64,000 nt of DNA from Ilumatobacteraceae bacterium (lineage in GTDB: Bacteria; Actinomycetota; Acidimicrobiia; Acidimicrobiales; Ilumatobacteraceae), in assembly GCA_033344875.1 (NCBI GenBank), contig JAWPMO010000001.1, forward strand, positions 3,373,595-3,437,594, in the 5' to 3' direction. A program made the position numbers and the translations under genes. A model generated the notes under the pieces. The model was not told where the DNA came from and did no database searches. It saw only the letters and a list, made by a program, of their open reading frames with translations. Below, piece by piece: positions 33,316 to 41,943 of the stretch (positions are counted from its first letter, which is position 1; each line of letters starts with the position of its first letter).

Positions 33316-34008
33316 TCAGGCGTCGGGCAGGGTCGCGCGGGCCGCGCCCTGGCCGTGCGCGTCGAGGTCGTAGCCGATCTGGCAGAAGCCGTGGTTGCAG
33401 TAGCCGCCCGGGTGCTTGTGGAGGTAACCCTGGTGGTCGTCCTCGGCGTAGTAGAAGACGCCATCGCCGGCGTTCTCGAGCCGGTCGATCTGCGTGGTGA
33501 TCTCGCCGTAGCCGGCCGCGGTCAACGCCGCCTGGTAGCGAGCACGCGACGCCTCGACGGCTGCGTGCTGGGCGTCGGTGGTGGTGAACACCGCCGATCG
33601 ATACTGGGTGCCCACGTCGTTGCCCTGTCGGTTGGCGGTCGTCGGATCGTGGTTCTCCCAGAACGCCTTCATCAGCTGGTCGACCGTGACGACCTGGGGG
33701 TCGTAGGCGACCAGCACGGTCTCGGTGTGACCCGTCTGGGCGGTGCAGGTCTCCGCGTAGGTCGGGTGCTTGGTCCATCCGCCGGCGTATCCGGCCGCCG
33801 TGGTGTACACACCGTCGAGTTGCCAGTAGATGCGCTCGGCACCCCAGAAACAGCCCATCGCGACGTAGATCGTCTCGATGCCGTCGGGGAACGGCGGGGT
33901 GATCGGTGTGCCGAGCACGACGTGATCGGCGACGACCGGCATCGGTTCGTCGCGGCCCGGCAAGGCGTCGGACGGTTCGATCATCTCGGTCTTCTTGCGG
34001 AACAGCAT
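33316..34008 (-). CDS. msrA: Peptide-methionine (S)-S-oxide reductase MsrA
   Basis: A 230-residue MsrA that reduces methionine-S-sulfoxide in proteins. The catalytic motif is VAMGCFWGAERIYW, with GYAGGWTKHPTYAETC and GHTETVLVAYDP as the family core, VGTQYRSAVF and YYAEDDHQGYLHKHPGGYCNHGFC. The C-terminal Cys pair probably resolves the disulfide. The N-terminal 40 residues precede the core as in long MsrA forms. The ATG at 34008 is chosen; another in-frame ATG eight codons upstream is possible. It lies alone between a small helical protein and an ABC exporter operon on the same strand. Confidence 0.93.
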   Translation of the reverse strand: MLFRKKTEMIEPSDALPGRDEPMPVVADHVVLGTPITPPFPDGIETIYVAMGCFWGAERIYWQLDGVYTTAAGYAGGWTKHPTYAETCTAQTGHTETVLVAYDPQVVTVDQLMKAFWENHDPTTANRQGNDVGTQYRSAVFTTTDAQHAAVEASRARYQAALTAAGYGEITTQIDRLENAGDGVFYYAEDDHQGYLHKHPGGYCNHGFCQIGYDLDAHGQGAARATLPDA

Positions 34009-34086
34009 GGTCCCAGCGTACGTGTCGGCCACGGTGCTGGGGACCCGCGCGACGAGGTTCGCGGAACGTTCACCGTTGCCGGTGGG

Positions 34087-34896
34087 TCAGGGCAGCAGGA
34101 GTCGCTCGATGCGGCGCGACGCGATCGCGACGCCGGTGATCAGCATCGCGACGAGCACCGCCAGGTGGGCCGGGTACGCCCACGACCACTCGCCGAAGCT
34201 GGCACCCCGGACGAGCGCGACACCGTGGTAGAGCGGGCTGAGCTGGACGACCCAGCCCCAGTCGCCGTAGCTCGACAGGGGATAGAACGTCGCGGAGAAC
34301 AGGAACATCGGGAGGGTGATCGACGGCACGTACTCGAAGTCGGCCCACGACCGCATGTAGGTCGTGGTCGCCATGCCGACCGCGCTGAACGCGAGCGCGA
34401 TCAGCACACAGACCGGCACCGCCAGCACGACCCACGGCGACTGGGCCATCCCGAGCGCCACGAGGGTCACGAGGAACGCCACCGAGTACAGCGAGCCGCG
34501 GAACGTCGCATAGAGGATCTCGCCGATCGCGACGTCGCCCGACGTGAGCGGCGTCGCGAGCGCGGCGTCGTAGACCTTGTCGTACTTGAGTTGGAAGAAG
34601 ATGTTCATCGTCGACTCGAACACGGCACCGTTCATCGCCGACGCAGCCATCAGCGCGGGCGCCACGAACTCGGCGTACGAGATCACGCGGTCGCCGTCGG
34701 TGATGTCGCCGACGAGCGAGCCGAACCCCACCCGGATCGACAGCAGGTAGAAGAGCGGCTCGAAGAACCCGGAGACGACGATCATCCAACCGCCCGAGCG
34801 GTTGATGATCCAGTGCCGTTCGAGCAGGCGGTGCGGGCGTCGAGCCTGCAGCACCTGGCGCGGGATGATCCGGAGGGGCAGATCGGCGAGGCTCAT
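34087..34896 (-). CDS. ABC-2 type exporter permease (second subunit)
   Basis: A 269-residue membrane protein with six hydrophobic helices typical of ABC-2 permeases (LSIRVGFGSLVG, APALMAASAMNGAVFESTMNIFFQLKY, ATPLTSGDVAIGEILYATFRG). It begins at 34896, overlapping the stop of the other permease by four bases. With 34893-35675 and the ATPase at 35691-36629 it forms a DrrAB/NodIJ-like exporter. The substrate is unknown; such systems often export antibiotics or lipids. Confidence 0.88.
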   Translation of the reverse strand: MSLADLPLRIIPRQVLQARRPHRLLERHWIINRSGGWMIVVSGFFEPLFYLLSIRVGFGSLVGDITDGDRVISYAEFVAPALMAASAMNGAVFESTMNIFFQLKYDKVYDAALATPLTSGDVAIGEILYATFRGSLYSVAFLVTLVALGMAQSPWVVLAVPVCVLIALAFSAVGMATTTYMRSWADFEYVPSITLPMFLFSATFYPLSSYGDWGWVVQLSPLYHGVALVRGASFGEWSWAYPAHLAVLVAMLITGVAIASRRIERLLLP

Positions 34897-35675
34897 GCCG
34901 CCAACCGCTTCGCGAAGGCCCACCGGGAGAGCGCCCAACCACCCAGCGCGAAGGCGAGCAGCACCGTGCAGTGCACGAGCGCCTCGGTCACGCCGAGCCG
35001 GCCGTGGACCGCGTTGCGGCACAGCTCGACGCCGTGCCAGAGCGGCGTGACCTTGGCGACCGGTTCGATCCAGTCGGGCAGTTGGCTGACGGGGAAGAAC
35101 GCACCGCCGAACAGGAACAGCGGGATGATGCCGAACCGCATGATCGTCGGGAACGACGACTCACGTTCGCGGGTGGCGGTCCATCCGGTGATCGGCGCAG
35201 CGAACGCCACGCCGGTGAGGCCGCCGAACAGCACGGCGAGTGCGAGCCCCGGCGAACGGGTCTCGGGGAAGAACACCAGGACCACGGCGACACCCGACAC
35301 CGAGATCAGCGAGCGGGTGGTCTGCCAGAGGGCGAGGCCTCCGGTGATCTGGCCGGCACTGAGCGGGCTCGCAGCCTGGGCGTGGAACGTGCGCTGCCAC
35401 TTGAATCCGCCGAGCACCGGCCACAGCGATTCTTGGGCCGAGATCATCATCCCGGTCGTCGCCAGCAGGCCGGGTGCGAGGAACTCGAAGTACGTGAGCC
35501 CGTCGAGCAGCTGACCTGACGATTCGTTGCGGTTGACGAGCGCGCCGACGCCGAGGCCCATGCCGAGCAGGTACAGGAACGGTTGCAGGACGGCGCCCAT
35601 CACGTTCGAACGCCAGATGGTCCGGTACAGCGTGAAGTGGCTCTCCCAGACGCGGATCGCGGCGGGCGTCGACAT
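34893..35675 (-). CDS. ABC-2 type exporter permease (first subunit)
   Basis: A 260-residue ABC-2 permease with LLGMGLGVGALVN, APGLLATTGMMISAQESLWPVLGGFKWQRTFHAQAASPLSAGQI and about six hydrophobic helices. It is distinct from the second permease, so the exporter is probably a heterodimer in the membrane. It is 15 bases downstream of the ATPase gene and overlaps the next start. Regulation is presumably from the MerR-type promoter before the ATPase gene. Confidence 0.88.
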   Translation of the reverse strand: MSTPAAIRVWESHFTLYRTIWRSNVMGAVLQPFLYLLGMGLGVGALVNRNESSGQLLDGLTYFEFLAPGLLATTGMMISAQESLWPVLGGFKWQRTFHAQAASPLSAGQITGGLALWQTTRSLISVSGVAVVLVFFPETRSPGLALAVLFGGLTGVAFAAPITGWTATRERESSFPTIMRFGIIPLFLFGGAFFPVSQLPDWIEPVAKVTPLWHGVELCRNAVHGRLGVTEALVHCTVLLAFALGGWALSRWAFAKRLAA

Positions 35676-35690
35676 CTCGGACCCGCCTCC

Positions 35691-36629
35691 TCAGTCCACC
35701 AGCGTCCGGCCGGTGAGCCGGAGGAAGACGTCTTCGAGCGAGCTGCGTCGGACGAGCGCGGACTCTGGCTGGCTGCCCCGGGCGTGCACCTCGTGAAGTG
35801 CCGCTTCGCCGTCGTTCGCGTAGATCAGCACCCGGTCGGGCAGCAGCTCGCTGCGGTCGCCGATCCCGTCGACCTCGCTCGACCGCTCCTCGTTGGTGCC
35901 GGCGGCGTAGCGGAGCTCGAGCACCTCACGGGTGGAGTGGGTGGTGATCAGGTCGCGCGGAGAGCCCTCGGCGACGATCTTGCCGTGGTCCATCACGACG
36001 AGTCGGTCGCAGAGCTGCTCGGCTTCGTCCATGTAGTGCGTGGTCAGCACGAGCGTGACACCGCGCTGCTTCAGGCGGTAGAGCCGGTCCCACAGCACGT
36101 GGCGGGCCTGCGGGTCGAGTCCGGTCGTCGGTTCGTCGAGCAGCAAGAGTTCGGGCTCGTTGATCAGCGAGCGGGCGATCGTGACCCGGCGCTTCATGCC
36201 GCCCGACAGCGGCTCGATCCGGCTCTTGGCGCGATCGGCGAGCTGCACGAAGTCGAGCAGCTCGGCGGTGCGGCGTCGGCACTCGGCACGGGGAATGTCG
36301 AAGTACCGGCCGTACAGCACCATGTTGTCCTCGACCGTGAGCTGCTCGTCGAGTTGGTCGAGCTGCGGCACGACGCCCATGCGAGCCCGGATCTGCTTGC
36401 CGTCGCTCGCCGGGTCGAGACCGAAGATGCTCAGGTGGCCATCGGTGACCGGAGAGACACATCCGATCATCCGCATCGTCGACGACTTGCCGGCACCGTT
36501 GGGGCCGAGGAACCCGAACGACTCGCCGGGGCGCACCTCGACGTCGATGCCGTCGACAGCGACGAAGTCGTCGAATCGTTTCACCAGTTGCCGTGCGCTG
36601 ATCAGGACGTCACCACCAGAAGCTGTCAT
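35691..36629 (-). CDS. ABC exporter ATP-binding protein, DrrA-like
   Basis: A 312-residue ATPase energising the two ABC-2 permeases downstream. Walker A is GPNGAGKSSTMRM, the Q-loop is GVVPQLDQLD, the signature is LSGGMKRRVTIARSL, Walker B is LLLLDEPTTGLD and the H-loop is LTTHYMDEAEQLCDR. The C-terminal extension ending SLEDVFLRLTGRTLVD is the DrrA/daunorubicin-resistance type. The ATG at 36629 follows a leader of roughly 100 bases from a promoter with a 19-base spacer and inverted repeat (36743-36773). Confidence 0.92.
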   Translation of the reverse strand: MTASGGDVLISARQLVKRFDDFVAVDGIDVEVRPGESFGFLGPNGAGKSSTMRMIGCVSPVTDGHLSIFGLDPASDGKQIRARMGVVPQLDQLDEQLTVEDNMVLYGRYFDIPRAECRRRTAELLDFVQLADRAKSRIEPLSGGMKRRVTIARSLINEPELLLLDEPTTGLDPQARHVLWDRLYRLKQRGVTLVLTTHYMDEAEQLCDRLVVMDHGKIVAEGSPRDLITTHSTREVLELRYAAGTNEERSSEVDGIGDRSELLPDRVLIYANDGEAALHEVHARGSQPESALVRRSSLEDVFLRLTGRTLVD

Positions 36630-36742
36630 GCGGCGAGTCACGCTAGCGGTCGTCCGGTTCGCGCTCGTGGTCGGATTCGTCGCCGGGCTCGCTGGTGCGC
36701 CGCCGGTGGCGAAGCGGTCGGGGGTCGTCGTCACGGGCTCGC

Positions 36743-36773
36743 ACGGTACGACTTCAACAGCGCTTGAAGTCAA
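36743..36773 (-). promoter_or_regulatory. MerR-type promoter for the ABC exporter operon
   Basis: On the minus strand TTGACT (36773-36768) and TACCGT (36748-36743) are separated by 19 bases. The perfect inverted repeat GACTTCAA-N6-TTGAAGTC (36750-36771) lies across the spacer. An overlong 19-base spacer with a centred dyad is the hallmark of promoters activated by MerR-family regulators, which twist the DNA. No merR gene lies nearby in the window. Confidence 0.65.
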
Positions 36774-36813
36774 GCATCCCGACCGCATCGATCCGATCGG
36801 CGAGACTGACCTC

Positions 36814-37614
36814 GTGATCCGACGGGTGGTGCACGCGTGGGCCGACGGCCTCGCAGCGGTCGCGTCGGTGCTCGGCGAGCAGGACCCGTCGTGGGGTTCG
36901 GAGGCGTTCGACCTCGGCGGCGGCCGGGTCGCGCTGTGGGGCGCCGGGTCGTACGTCAACCGCGCGGTCGCCGTCGGGGTCGACCGCCCGATGACGGTGG
37001 CTGAATTCGAGGTGCTCGAACACCGCAGCACCGCGGCCGGCGTCGAGGCGGCGATCGACGTGACGCCCGTGACCCGACCCGAGGTGGTGACGATGGCCGT
37101 CGAACGTGGCTATGTCGAGGTCGCGACCGCGTCCGCATTCCGTCACGTCGCCGACGTTCCCGTCCCAGCGGAGGTGGTGGTCGATGTGTCGGTCGAGTCG
37201 GCCGTCGACCAGGTCGCGACCTGGCAGGCGGTCAGCGCCGCCGGATGGGGGCACGTCACGCCGGCCGCGCGTCGGGTGAGCGACGCGTTCGCCGCTGCGA
37301 CCGCCGTGGTCGACGGTGACGGGTTCGTGCTCGCCCGTGACGTAGCGGACGGGCGTCCGCTCGGCTGCGCGAGCGTGGCGATCCGCGACGGTGTGGCGAC
37401 GCTCGGTGCCATGGCGACGTTGCCGGACGAACGCGGACGCGGCGTGCAGGCGGCGCTGGTGCGTCACCGCGTCTCCCTGGGTCGCGTCGCCGGATGCGAG
37501 GTCGCCGTGGCCACGACCGCCCGTGGGAGTGCGTCCGAGCGCAACCTGCTCCGCCTCGGGTTCGACCACTGGTTCGACGTGACGACGCTGTCGCGGCCGA
37601 CCGACGGTCGGTAG
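36814..37614 (+). CDS. GNAT-family N-acetyltransferase (two-lobed)
   Basis: About 266 residues. An N-terminal degenerate lobe (ALWGAGSYVNRAVAVGVDRPM) is followed by a C-terminal GNAT fold whose acetyl-CoA loop region is ATLGAMATLPDERGRGVQAALVRHRVSLGRVAGCEVAVAT, with R/Q-x-x-G-x-G replaced by ERGRGVQ. It ends SERNLLRLGFDHWFDVTTL, the usual closing strand. The start is uncertain: GTG at 36814 fits the domain. An upstream in-frame ATG would overlap the exporter's promoter and 5' end. The substrate is unknown. The next acetyltransferase gene is ten bases downstream, so the two are probably co-transcribed. Confidence 0.75.
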   Translation: MIRRVVHAWADGLAAVASVLGEQDPSWGSEAFDLGGGRVALWGAGSYVNRAVAVGVDRPMTVAEFEVLEHRSTAAGVEAAIDVTPVTRPEVVTMAVERGYVEVATASAFRHVADVPVPAEVVVDVSVESAVDQVATWQAVSAAGWGHVTPAARRVSDAFAAATAVVDGDGFVLARDVADGRPLGCASVAIRDGVATLGAMATLPDERGRGVQAALVRHRVSLGRVAGCEVAVATTARGSASERNLLRLGFDHWFDVTTLSRPTDGR

Positions 37615-37624
37615 CGTCGGCGCC

Positions 37625-38134
37625 ATGCTCCTCCGCGGCTACCGATCCGACGACCTCGACGCGGTGCACGCGATCAACGAGGCGGAGGTCCCGGCGGTGG
37701 GCAGCGTCACCCGCGACGAACTCGCCCACATCGCATCCGAGGCGTCGATTGCGTTGGTGGCCGAGTTCGACGGTGTCGTCGCCGGGTTCTGTCTGGTGCT
37801 CGCTCCTGGCGCCGACTACGGCTCGTCGAACTTCGCGTGGTTCGCCGAGCGGTACGACGACTTCGTGTACCTCGATCGGGTCGCGATCTCGCCGGCATTC
37901 CAGCGTCGCGGGATCGGTCGTGCGCTGTACGCCGAGGTCGAGCGGGTCGCACCCGACCGGTGCCACTCGGCGCGCGACTTCCTGCTCGAGGTCAACCTGC
38001 GACCCCGCAACGACCAGTCGCTCGCGTTCCACGCGGGGCTCGGATTCGTCGAGGTCGGCCGGCGTGACACCGACTACGGCGTCACGGTCAGCATGCTCGC
38101 CAAGCCGCTGACGGCGGCCCGGTCGGCTACCTGA
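37625..38134 (+). CDS. GNAT-family N-acetyltransferase
   Basis: A 169-residue acetyltransferase. MLLRGYRSDDLDAVHAINEAEVPAVG opens the fold, VYLDRVAISPAFQRRGIGRALYAEVE contains the acetyl-CoA motif QRRGIG, and the family close is SLAFHAGLGFVEVGRRDTDYGVTVSMLAKPL. It resembles Rv-type 'GNAT with C-terminal EVGR' proteins; the substrate is unknown. It follows the first GNAT gene by ten bases and overlaps the convergent degV gene by eight bases. Confidence 0.87.
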   Translation: MLLRGYRSDDLDAVHAINEAEVPAVGSVTRDELAHIASEASIALVAEFDGVVAGFCLVLAPGADYGSSNFAWFAERYDDFVYLDRVAISPAFQRRGIGRALYAEVERVAPDRCHSARDFLLEVNLRPRNDQSLAFHAGLGFVEVGRRDTDYGVTVSMLAKPLTAARSAT

Positions 38135-38975
38135 TCGTCGGGAACACGAACAGCCCGAACGTGCCGGGACCGGTGTGGGCGCCGACGCTCGGCCCGATCC
38201 GATAGTGGATCACCTCGTCGACGGCGGCGAGTCCGGAGAGCGCTCGGTCGAGCCGGTCGGACAACGGCCGGCTCGGCTGATCCGAGGTCCCGATCGCGAC
38301 CGTGACACCGTCACCCCACGACGTCGCATAGGTCGACATGACGTCGATCGTGTCGTCGATCGTCGTCACGCGCTCGAGCACGTCGAGCTTGCCGTCGGCC
38401 ATGCCGAGCACGGCGATGCCGTCGTCGGACAGGTCGACCTCGGCTGCCCGACCACCACGTTCGGTGAGCATCGGTACCCCGACCATGAACGACGTCGCGA
38501 TGCGCGGCACCAGGTTGGCCACGCGCCGTTCGAGGTCGGCGATGTTCGCCCCTCGATCGACGGCGATGCCCGCGGCCCAGACACACACCGAGACACCGAA
38601 GCTGGCGCTCCCGGTGTCGATCACCGTGACCTCGACCGGTGCCGACGGAGCGGCGACGCGGGCGCTGTCGACGGTTCCCGACATCGTCGCGCTGAGGTGG
38701 AGCGACACGATCTGATCGACGCCCCGAGCGGCGACCCTGGCGTAGGCCTCGGTGAACCGGCCCGGGGACGGTTGACTCGTCCCGACCTCGGGGGTCGCCC
38801 CGTCGACGAAGGCCTCGTAGAAGGCGTCGGCGTCGAGTTCGTCGCCCTCGAGATGATCGACGCCGTCGATCGTCACGGTCATCGGCACGACCTCGATGTC
38901 GAATCGTTCGACGAGTTCGTCGGTGATCTGGCTGCTGGAGTCGGTCACGATGCCGATCCGTCGCTCGGTCAGCAC
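38127..38975 (-). CDS. DegV family fatty-acid-binding protein
   Basis: A 282-residue DegV protein. The fold landmarks are IGIVTDSSSQI at the N-terminus, VVPMTVTIDG, GTSQPSPGRFTEAYARV, SLHLSATMSGTVDSARVAA and VIDTGSASFG. Family members (FakB) bind a fatty acid and present its carboxylate to fatty acid kinase. The start is GTG at 38975, seven bases after the plsY stop on the same strand. The pairing is sensible, since FakA/FakB make acyl-phosphate, the donor used by PlsY. The kinase gene itself is not in the window. Confidence 0.9.
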   Translation of the reverse strand: MLTERRIGIVTDSSSQITDELVERFDIEVVPMTVTIDGVDHLEGDELDADAFYEAFVDGATPEVGTSQPSPGRFTEAYARVAARGVDQIVSLHLSATMSGTVDSARVAAPSAPVEVTVIDTGSASFGVSVCVWAAGIAVDRGANIADLERRVANLVPRIATSFMVGVPMLTERGGRAAEVDLSDDGIAVLGMADGKLDVLERVTTIDDTIDVMSTYATSWGDGVTVAIGTSDQPSRPLSDRLDRALSGLAAVDEVIHYRIGPSVGAHTGPGTFGLFVFPTIR

Positions 38976-38982
38976 GGCGGCG

Positions 38983-39615
38983 TCAACTCGGCTCGACGGT
39001 CGCCGCAGCCGCGGGCTGTGACTCGATGAACCGGCGGATGATCACGGCGCTGCTCACGGCCGACGCGATCGGCAACGCGAGCGAGGGCTTCGGTCCCCAC
39101 AGGTTGCGCATCCCCCGGGCCCACCAGACGACACCACCGATCACCCAGCAGACCGACGACGCGAGCGTCGCCGCGTAGGCCCGCTGCTTCCAACGCGGGT
39201 TGGCGACGGTGATCACCGCGACGGCGGCGTCGATCGGGAAGTAGGCGGGGAACGTCGCCAGGCACTGACCGACGCTGGTGGCGACGCCTTTGCCACCCCG
39301 GAAACCGTTCCACACCGGATAGCAGTGACCGACGACCGACGACGTGCCGGCCACGTGTGCGCCGACCGGGCCGGCGACGACGGCGCCGACGGCGCATGCG
39401 GCTGCTCCCTTGGCGACATCGCCGACGAGCACCTGGGCACCTGCCCGCTTCCCGAGCACGTTGATCGCGTTGGCGGTGCCCGGGTTGCCGGATCCGCTCG
39501 CCCGCAGATCGACCGCACCCCGCGTGACGCGCCGGGCGACGAGGTCGGCGGTCGGGAACGTGCCGAGCAGGTAGCCGAACGCCGCAGCGGAGGGGATGCG
39601 GGTCAGCAGTGACAC
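38983..39615 (-). CDS. plsY: Glycerol-3-phosphate acyltransferase PlsY
   Basis: A 210-residue integral membrane acyltransferase that transfers an acyl group from acyl-phosphate to glycerol-3-phosphate, the first step of phospholipid synthesis. The conserved loops are visible: LLGTFPTADLVAR, LRASGSGNPGTANAINVLG and GHCYPVWNGFRGGKGVATSVG. The start is GTG at 39615. The C-terminus (RRFIESQP) is slightly longer than in the minimal family. It is followed by degV seven bases later. Confidence 0.9.
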   Translation of the reverse strand: MSLLTRIPSAAAFGYLLGTFPTADLVARRVTRGAVDLRASGSGNPGTANAINVLGKRAGAQVLVGDVAKGAAACAVGAVVAGPVGAHVAGTSSVVGHCYPVWNGFRGGKGVATSVGQCLATFPAYFPIDAAVAVITVANPRWKQRAYAATLASSVCWVIGGVVWWARGMRNLWGPKPSLALPIASAVSSAVIIRRFIESQPAAAATVEPS

Positions 39616-39658
39616 GGAGGTGCACCGTAGCGCCGGCCCGGGCGGCCGCGCTGGCGGG

Positions 39659-40840
39659 TCAGGACTCGAACGCCAGACCGGCGTACTGCTCCGCGACCGA
39701 GGCCTGCGCGTGGGCCGACGACGCGAGGTAGTCGAGTTCGGCCTCCTGGGCTCGCTGGTCGAACTCGGTCTGGTCGGGGAACCGATGGAGCAGCGTCGTC
39801 ATCCACCACGAGAACCGCACCGCGCCCCAGACTCGACGCAGGGCCATCTCGGAGTAGCGGTCGAGGTAGGCATCGTCACCCGAGACGAAGTGGTCGGTGA
39901 GCGCGCGTGACAGGTAGTACACGTCGGAGATCGCGAGGTTGAGCCCCTTCGCGCCGGTCGGTGGCACGATGTGCGCCGCGTCGCCGGCCAGGAACAGGTT
40001 GCCGTAGCGCATCGGTTCGGCGACGAAGCTGCGGAGCGGAGCGATCGACTTCTCGATCGAGGGGCCGGTGACGACCTGGTCGCCGACCGTGGGGCCGAGC
40101 CGGGTCGTCAGCTCCGACCAGAAACGATCGTCGGACCAGTCGTCGACCGAATCGTCGAGTGGGCACTGCACGTAGTAGCGGCTGAGCACCGGGCTTCGCT
40201 GCGACGCGAGCGCGAACCCGCGCGGATGGTTGGCGTAGACGAGATCGCGCAGCGGTGGCGTCTCCGACATGATCCCGAGCCACCCGAACGGATACTCCTT
40301 CTCGAACGTGCGCAGGACGGTGTGGGGGATCGCGGGACGGGCGGCGCCGTGGTAGCCGTCGCAGCCGACGACGAAGTCGGCCTCGATCCGCTCGGCGACA
40401 CCGTCGATCTCGAACGTGACCGACGGTCGTTGGCTCGACGGGTCGTGCACCTCGACGCCCGAGGCCTCGAAGACGATCGTGGCGCCCCGCCCGTCGGCCG
40501 CGGCGTACAGATCTTCCTGGATCTTCGTCTGCCCGTACGACATGAAGTGCGAGCCGACGTGCTCGTCGATGTCGATGTGGAACGGCTCGCGTCCGCCCCA
40601 CACGAGGGCCGTGCTGTCGTGCACGTGACCCTCGGCGTCCATGCGTCCACCGAGTCCGGCGCTGCGGAGCACCTCGACCGACCCCCACTCGAGCACACCG
40701 GCCCGGATCCGGCTCAGCACGTGATCGCGACTCGAGCGTTCGACGACGACCGAGTCGACGTCGGCCAGGTGGAGGAGGTGGGACAGCAACGACCCGGCCG
40801 GTCCCGCACCGATGATGGCAACGGAGGTCGAGATCGTCAC
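39659..40840 (-). CDS. pobA: 4-hydroxybenzoate 3-monooxygenase
   Basis: A 393-residue FAD monooxygenase that converts 4-hydroxybenzoate to protocatechuate. The FAD motif is VAIIGAGPAGSLLSHLL, followed by SRIRAGVLEWGSVEVLRSAGLGGRMDAEGHVH, MSYGQTKIQEDL, VVGCDGYHGAARPAIP, RGFALASQRSPVLSRYYVQ and FLAGDAAHIVPPTGAKGLNLAISDV, all characteristic of PobA. The GTG at 40840 gives the usual 394-residue length; a TTG nine codons upstream lies inside the operator palindrome. It diverges from ligJ, and its product feeds the ligJKABC pathway. Confidence 0.93.
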   Translation of the reverse strand: MTISTSVAIIGAGPAGSLLSHLLHLADVDSVVVERSSRDHVLSRIRAGVLEWGSVEVLRSAGLGGRMDAEGHVHDSTALVWGGREPFHIDIDEHVGSHFMSYGQTKIQEDLYAAADGRGATIVFEASGVEVHDPSSQRPSVTFEIDGVAERIEADFVVGCDGYHGAARPAIPHTVLRTFEKEYPFGWLGIMSETPPLRDLVYANHPRGFALASQRSPVLSRYYVQCPLDDSVDDWSDDRFWSELTTRLGPTVGDQVVTGPSIEKSIAPLRSFVAEPMRYGNLFLAGDAAHIVPPTGAKGLNLAISDVYYLSRALTDHFVSGDDAYLDRYSEMALRRVWGAVRFSWWMTTLLHRFPDQTEFDQRAQEAELDYLASSAHAQASVAEQYAGLAFES

Positions 40841-40855
40841 CGGGCCAGTCTCCCC

Positions 40856-40890
40856 GATTGTTGACAATCCGGCAAGCGTCCCACCAGAAT
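40856..40890 (+). promoter_or_regulatory. Operator and promoter between pobA and ligJ
   Basis: The perfect palindrome GATTGT-TG-ACAATC spans 40856-40869 and contains TTGACA (40861-40866), an ideal -35 element. CAGAAT at 40885-40890 is a plausible -10 at 18 bases. Transcription would begin about 40897, just before the ligJ ATG at 40900, so the ligJ mRNA is nearly leaderless. A repressor on the palindrome would block the -35 directly and, given the short interval, pobA as well. Confidence 0.6.
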
Positions 40891-40899
40891 GCCGACACG

Positions 40900-41943
40900 A
40901 TGATCATCGACTGCCACGGCCACTACACGACGGCACCACCGCAGCTCGGTGACTATCGCGAGGCCCAGAAGGCCGCCCTGCAAGCCGACCCCGGCCATGT
41001 GGGCGACAAGGGTGCGCTGGAGATCTCCGACGATGCGCTCCGCGAGAGCCTGGAGGGCAACCAACTCCGACTCCAGCGCGAGCGCGACATCGATCTCACC
41101 CTCTTCTCGCCACGGGCGTCGTGGATGGGTCACCACATCGGCAACGAACACACGAGCCGGTTCTGGACCGAGCACTGCAACGAACTGATCGCCCGCATCT
41201 GCGACCTGTACCCGAGCAACTTCGCGCCGGTGTGTCAGCTGCCGCAGTCGCCCGGCGTCGGCATCGAGTCGTCGGTGCGCGAACTGCGTCGTTGCGTCGA
41301 CGAACTGGGCTTCATCGGGTGCAACCTCAACCCCGACCCGTCCGGTGGTAACTGGACCGGCCCGCCGCTGTTCGACCCGTACTGGCGGCCTCTGTTCGAG
41401 GCGATGTGTGAACTCGACGTGCCGGCGATGGTGCACGTGAGCGCCAGCTGCAATCCGAACTTTCACTTCACCAGCTCGCACTACCTCGGTGCCGACACCA
41501 CCGCGTTCGTGCAGGCGATGACGTCGGGTCTGTTCCGCGACTTCCCCGAGATGCGCTGGGTGATTCCCCACGGCGGCGGCGCGGTGCCGTATCACTGGGG
41601 CCGGTTCAAGGGGATGGCCGAAGGGGCCCGCGAGGGCGGCGGCGACGGAGCGGCGTGGTCGCTGCTCGACGAACTGATGGACAACATCTTCTTCGACACG
41701 TGCGTCTACCACCAGCCGGGCATCGACCTGCTCGTCGACGTCGTACCCGCCGCCAACGTCCTGTTCGGTTCCGAGATGCTGGGCGCGGTCAAGGGTCTCG
41801 ATCCCGAGACCGGTCACGGGTACGACGACACCAAGCGCTACATCGACCAGGCCGACCTCACGCCCGAGCAGCGCACACAGATCTTCAGCGGGAACGTCCA
41901 GCGTGTCTACCCCCGCCTCACCCTGCCGGAGGCAGCCGCATGA
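40900..41943 (+). CDS. ligJ: 4-oxalomesaconate hydratase (amidohydrolase superfamily)
   Basis: A 347-residue metal-dependent enzyme hydrating 4-oxalomesaconate to 4-carboxy-4-hydroxy-2-oxoadipate. The start MIIDCHGHYTTAPP holds the metal-binding HxH. Further family segments are LTLFSPRASWMGHHIGNEHTS, LPQSPGV, GCNLNPDPSGGNWTGPPL, PAMVHVSASCN, VIPHGGGAVPYHWGRFKG and NIFFDTCVYHQPGIDLL, close to Sphingobium LigJ as I recall it. The start at 40900 follows the promoter by only a few bases. It is first in a five-gene operon and overlaps ligK by four bases. Confidence 0.92.
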   Translation: MIIDCHGHYTTAPPQLGDYREAQKAALQADPGHVGDKGALEISDDALRESLEGNQLRLQRERDIDLTLFSPRASWMGHHIGNEHTSRFWTEHCNELIARICDLYPSNFAPVCQLPQSPGVGIESSVRELRRCVDELGFIGCNLNPDPSGGNWTGPPLFDPYWRPLFEAMCELDVPAMVHVSASCNPNFHFTSSHYLGADTTAFVQAMTSGLFRDFPEMRWVIPHGGGAVPYHWGRFKGMAEGAREGGGDGAAWSLLDELMDNIFFDTCVYHQPGIDLLVDVVPAANVLFGSEMLGAVKGLDPETGHGYDDTKRYIDQADLTPEQRTQIFSGNVQRVYPRLTLPEAAA

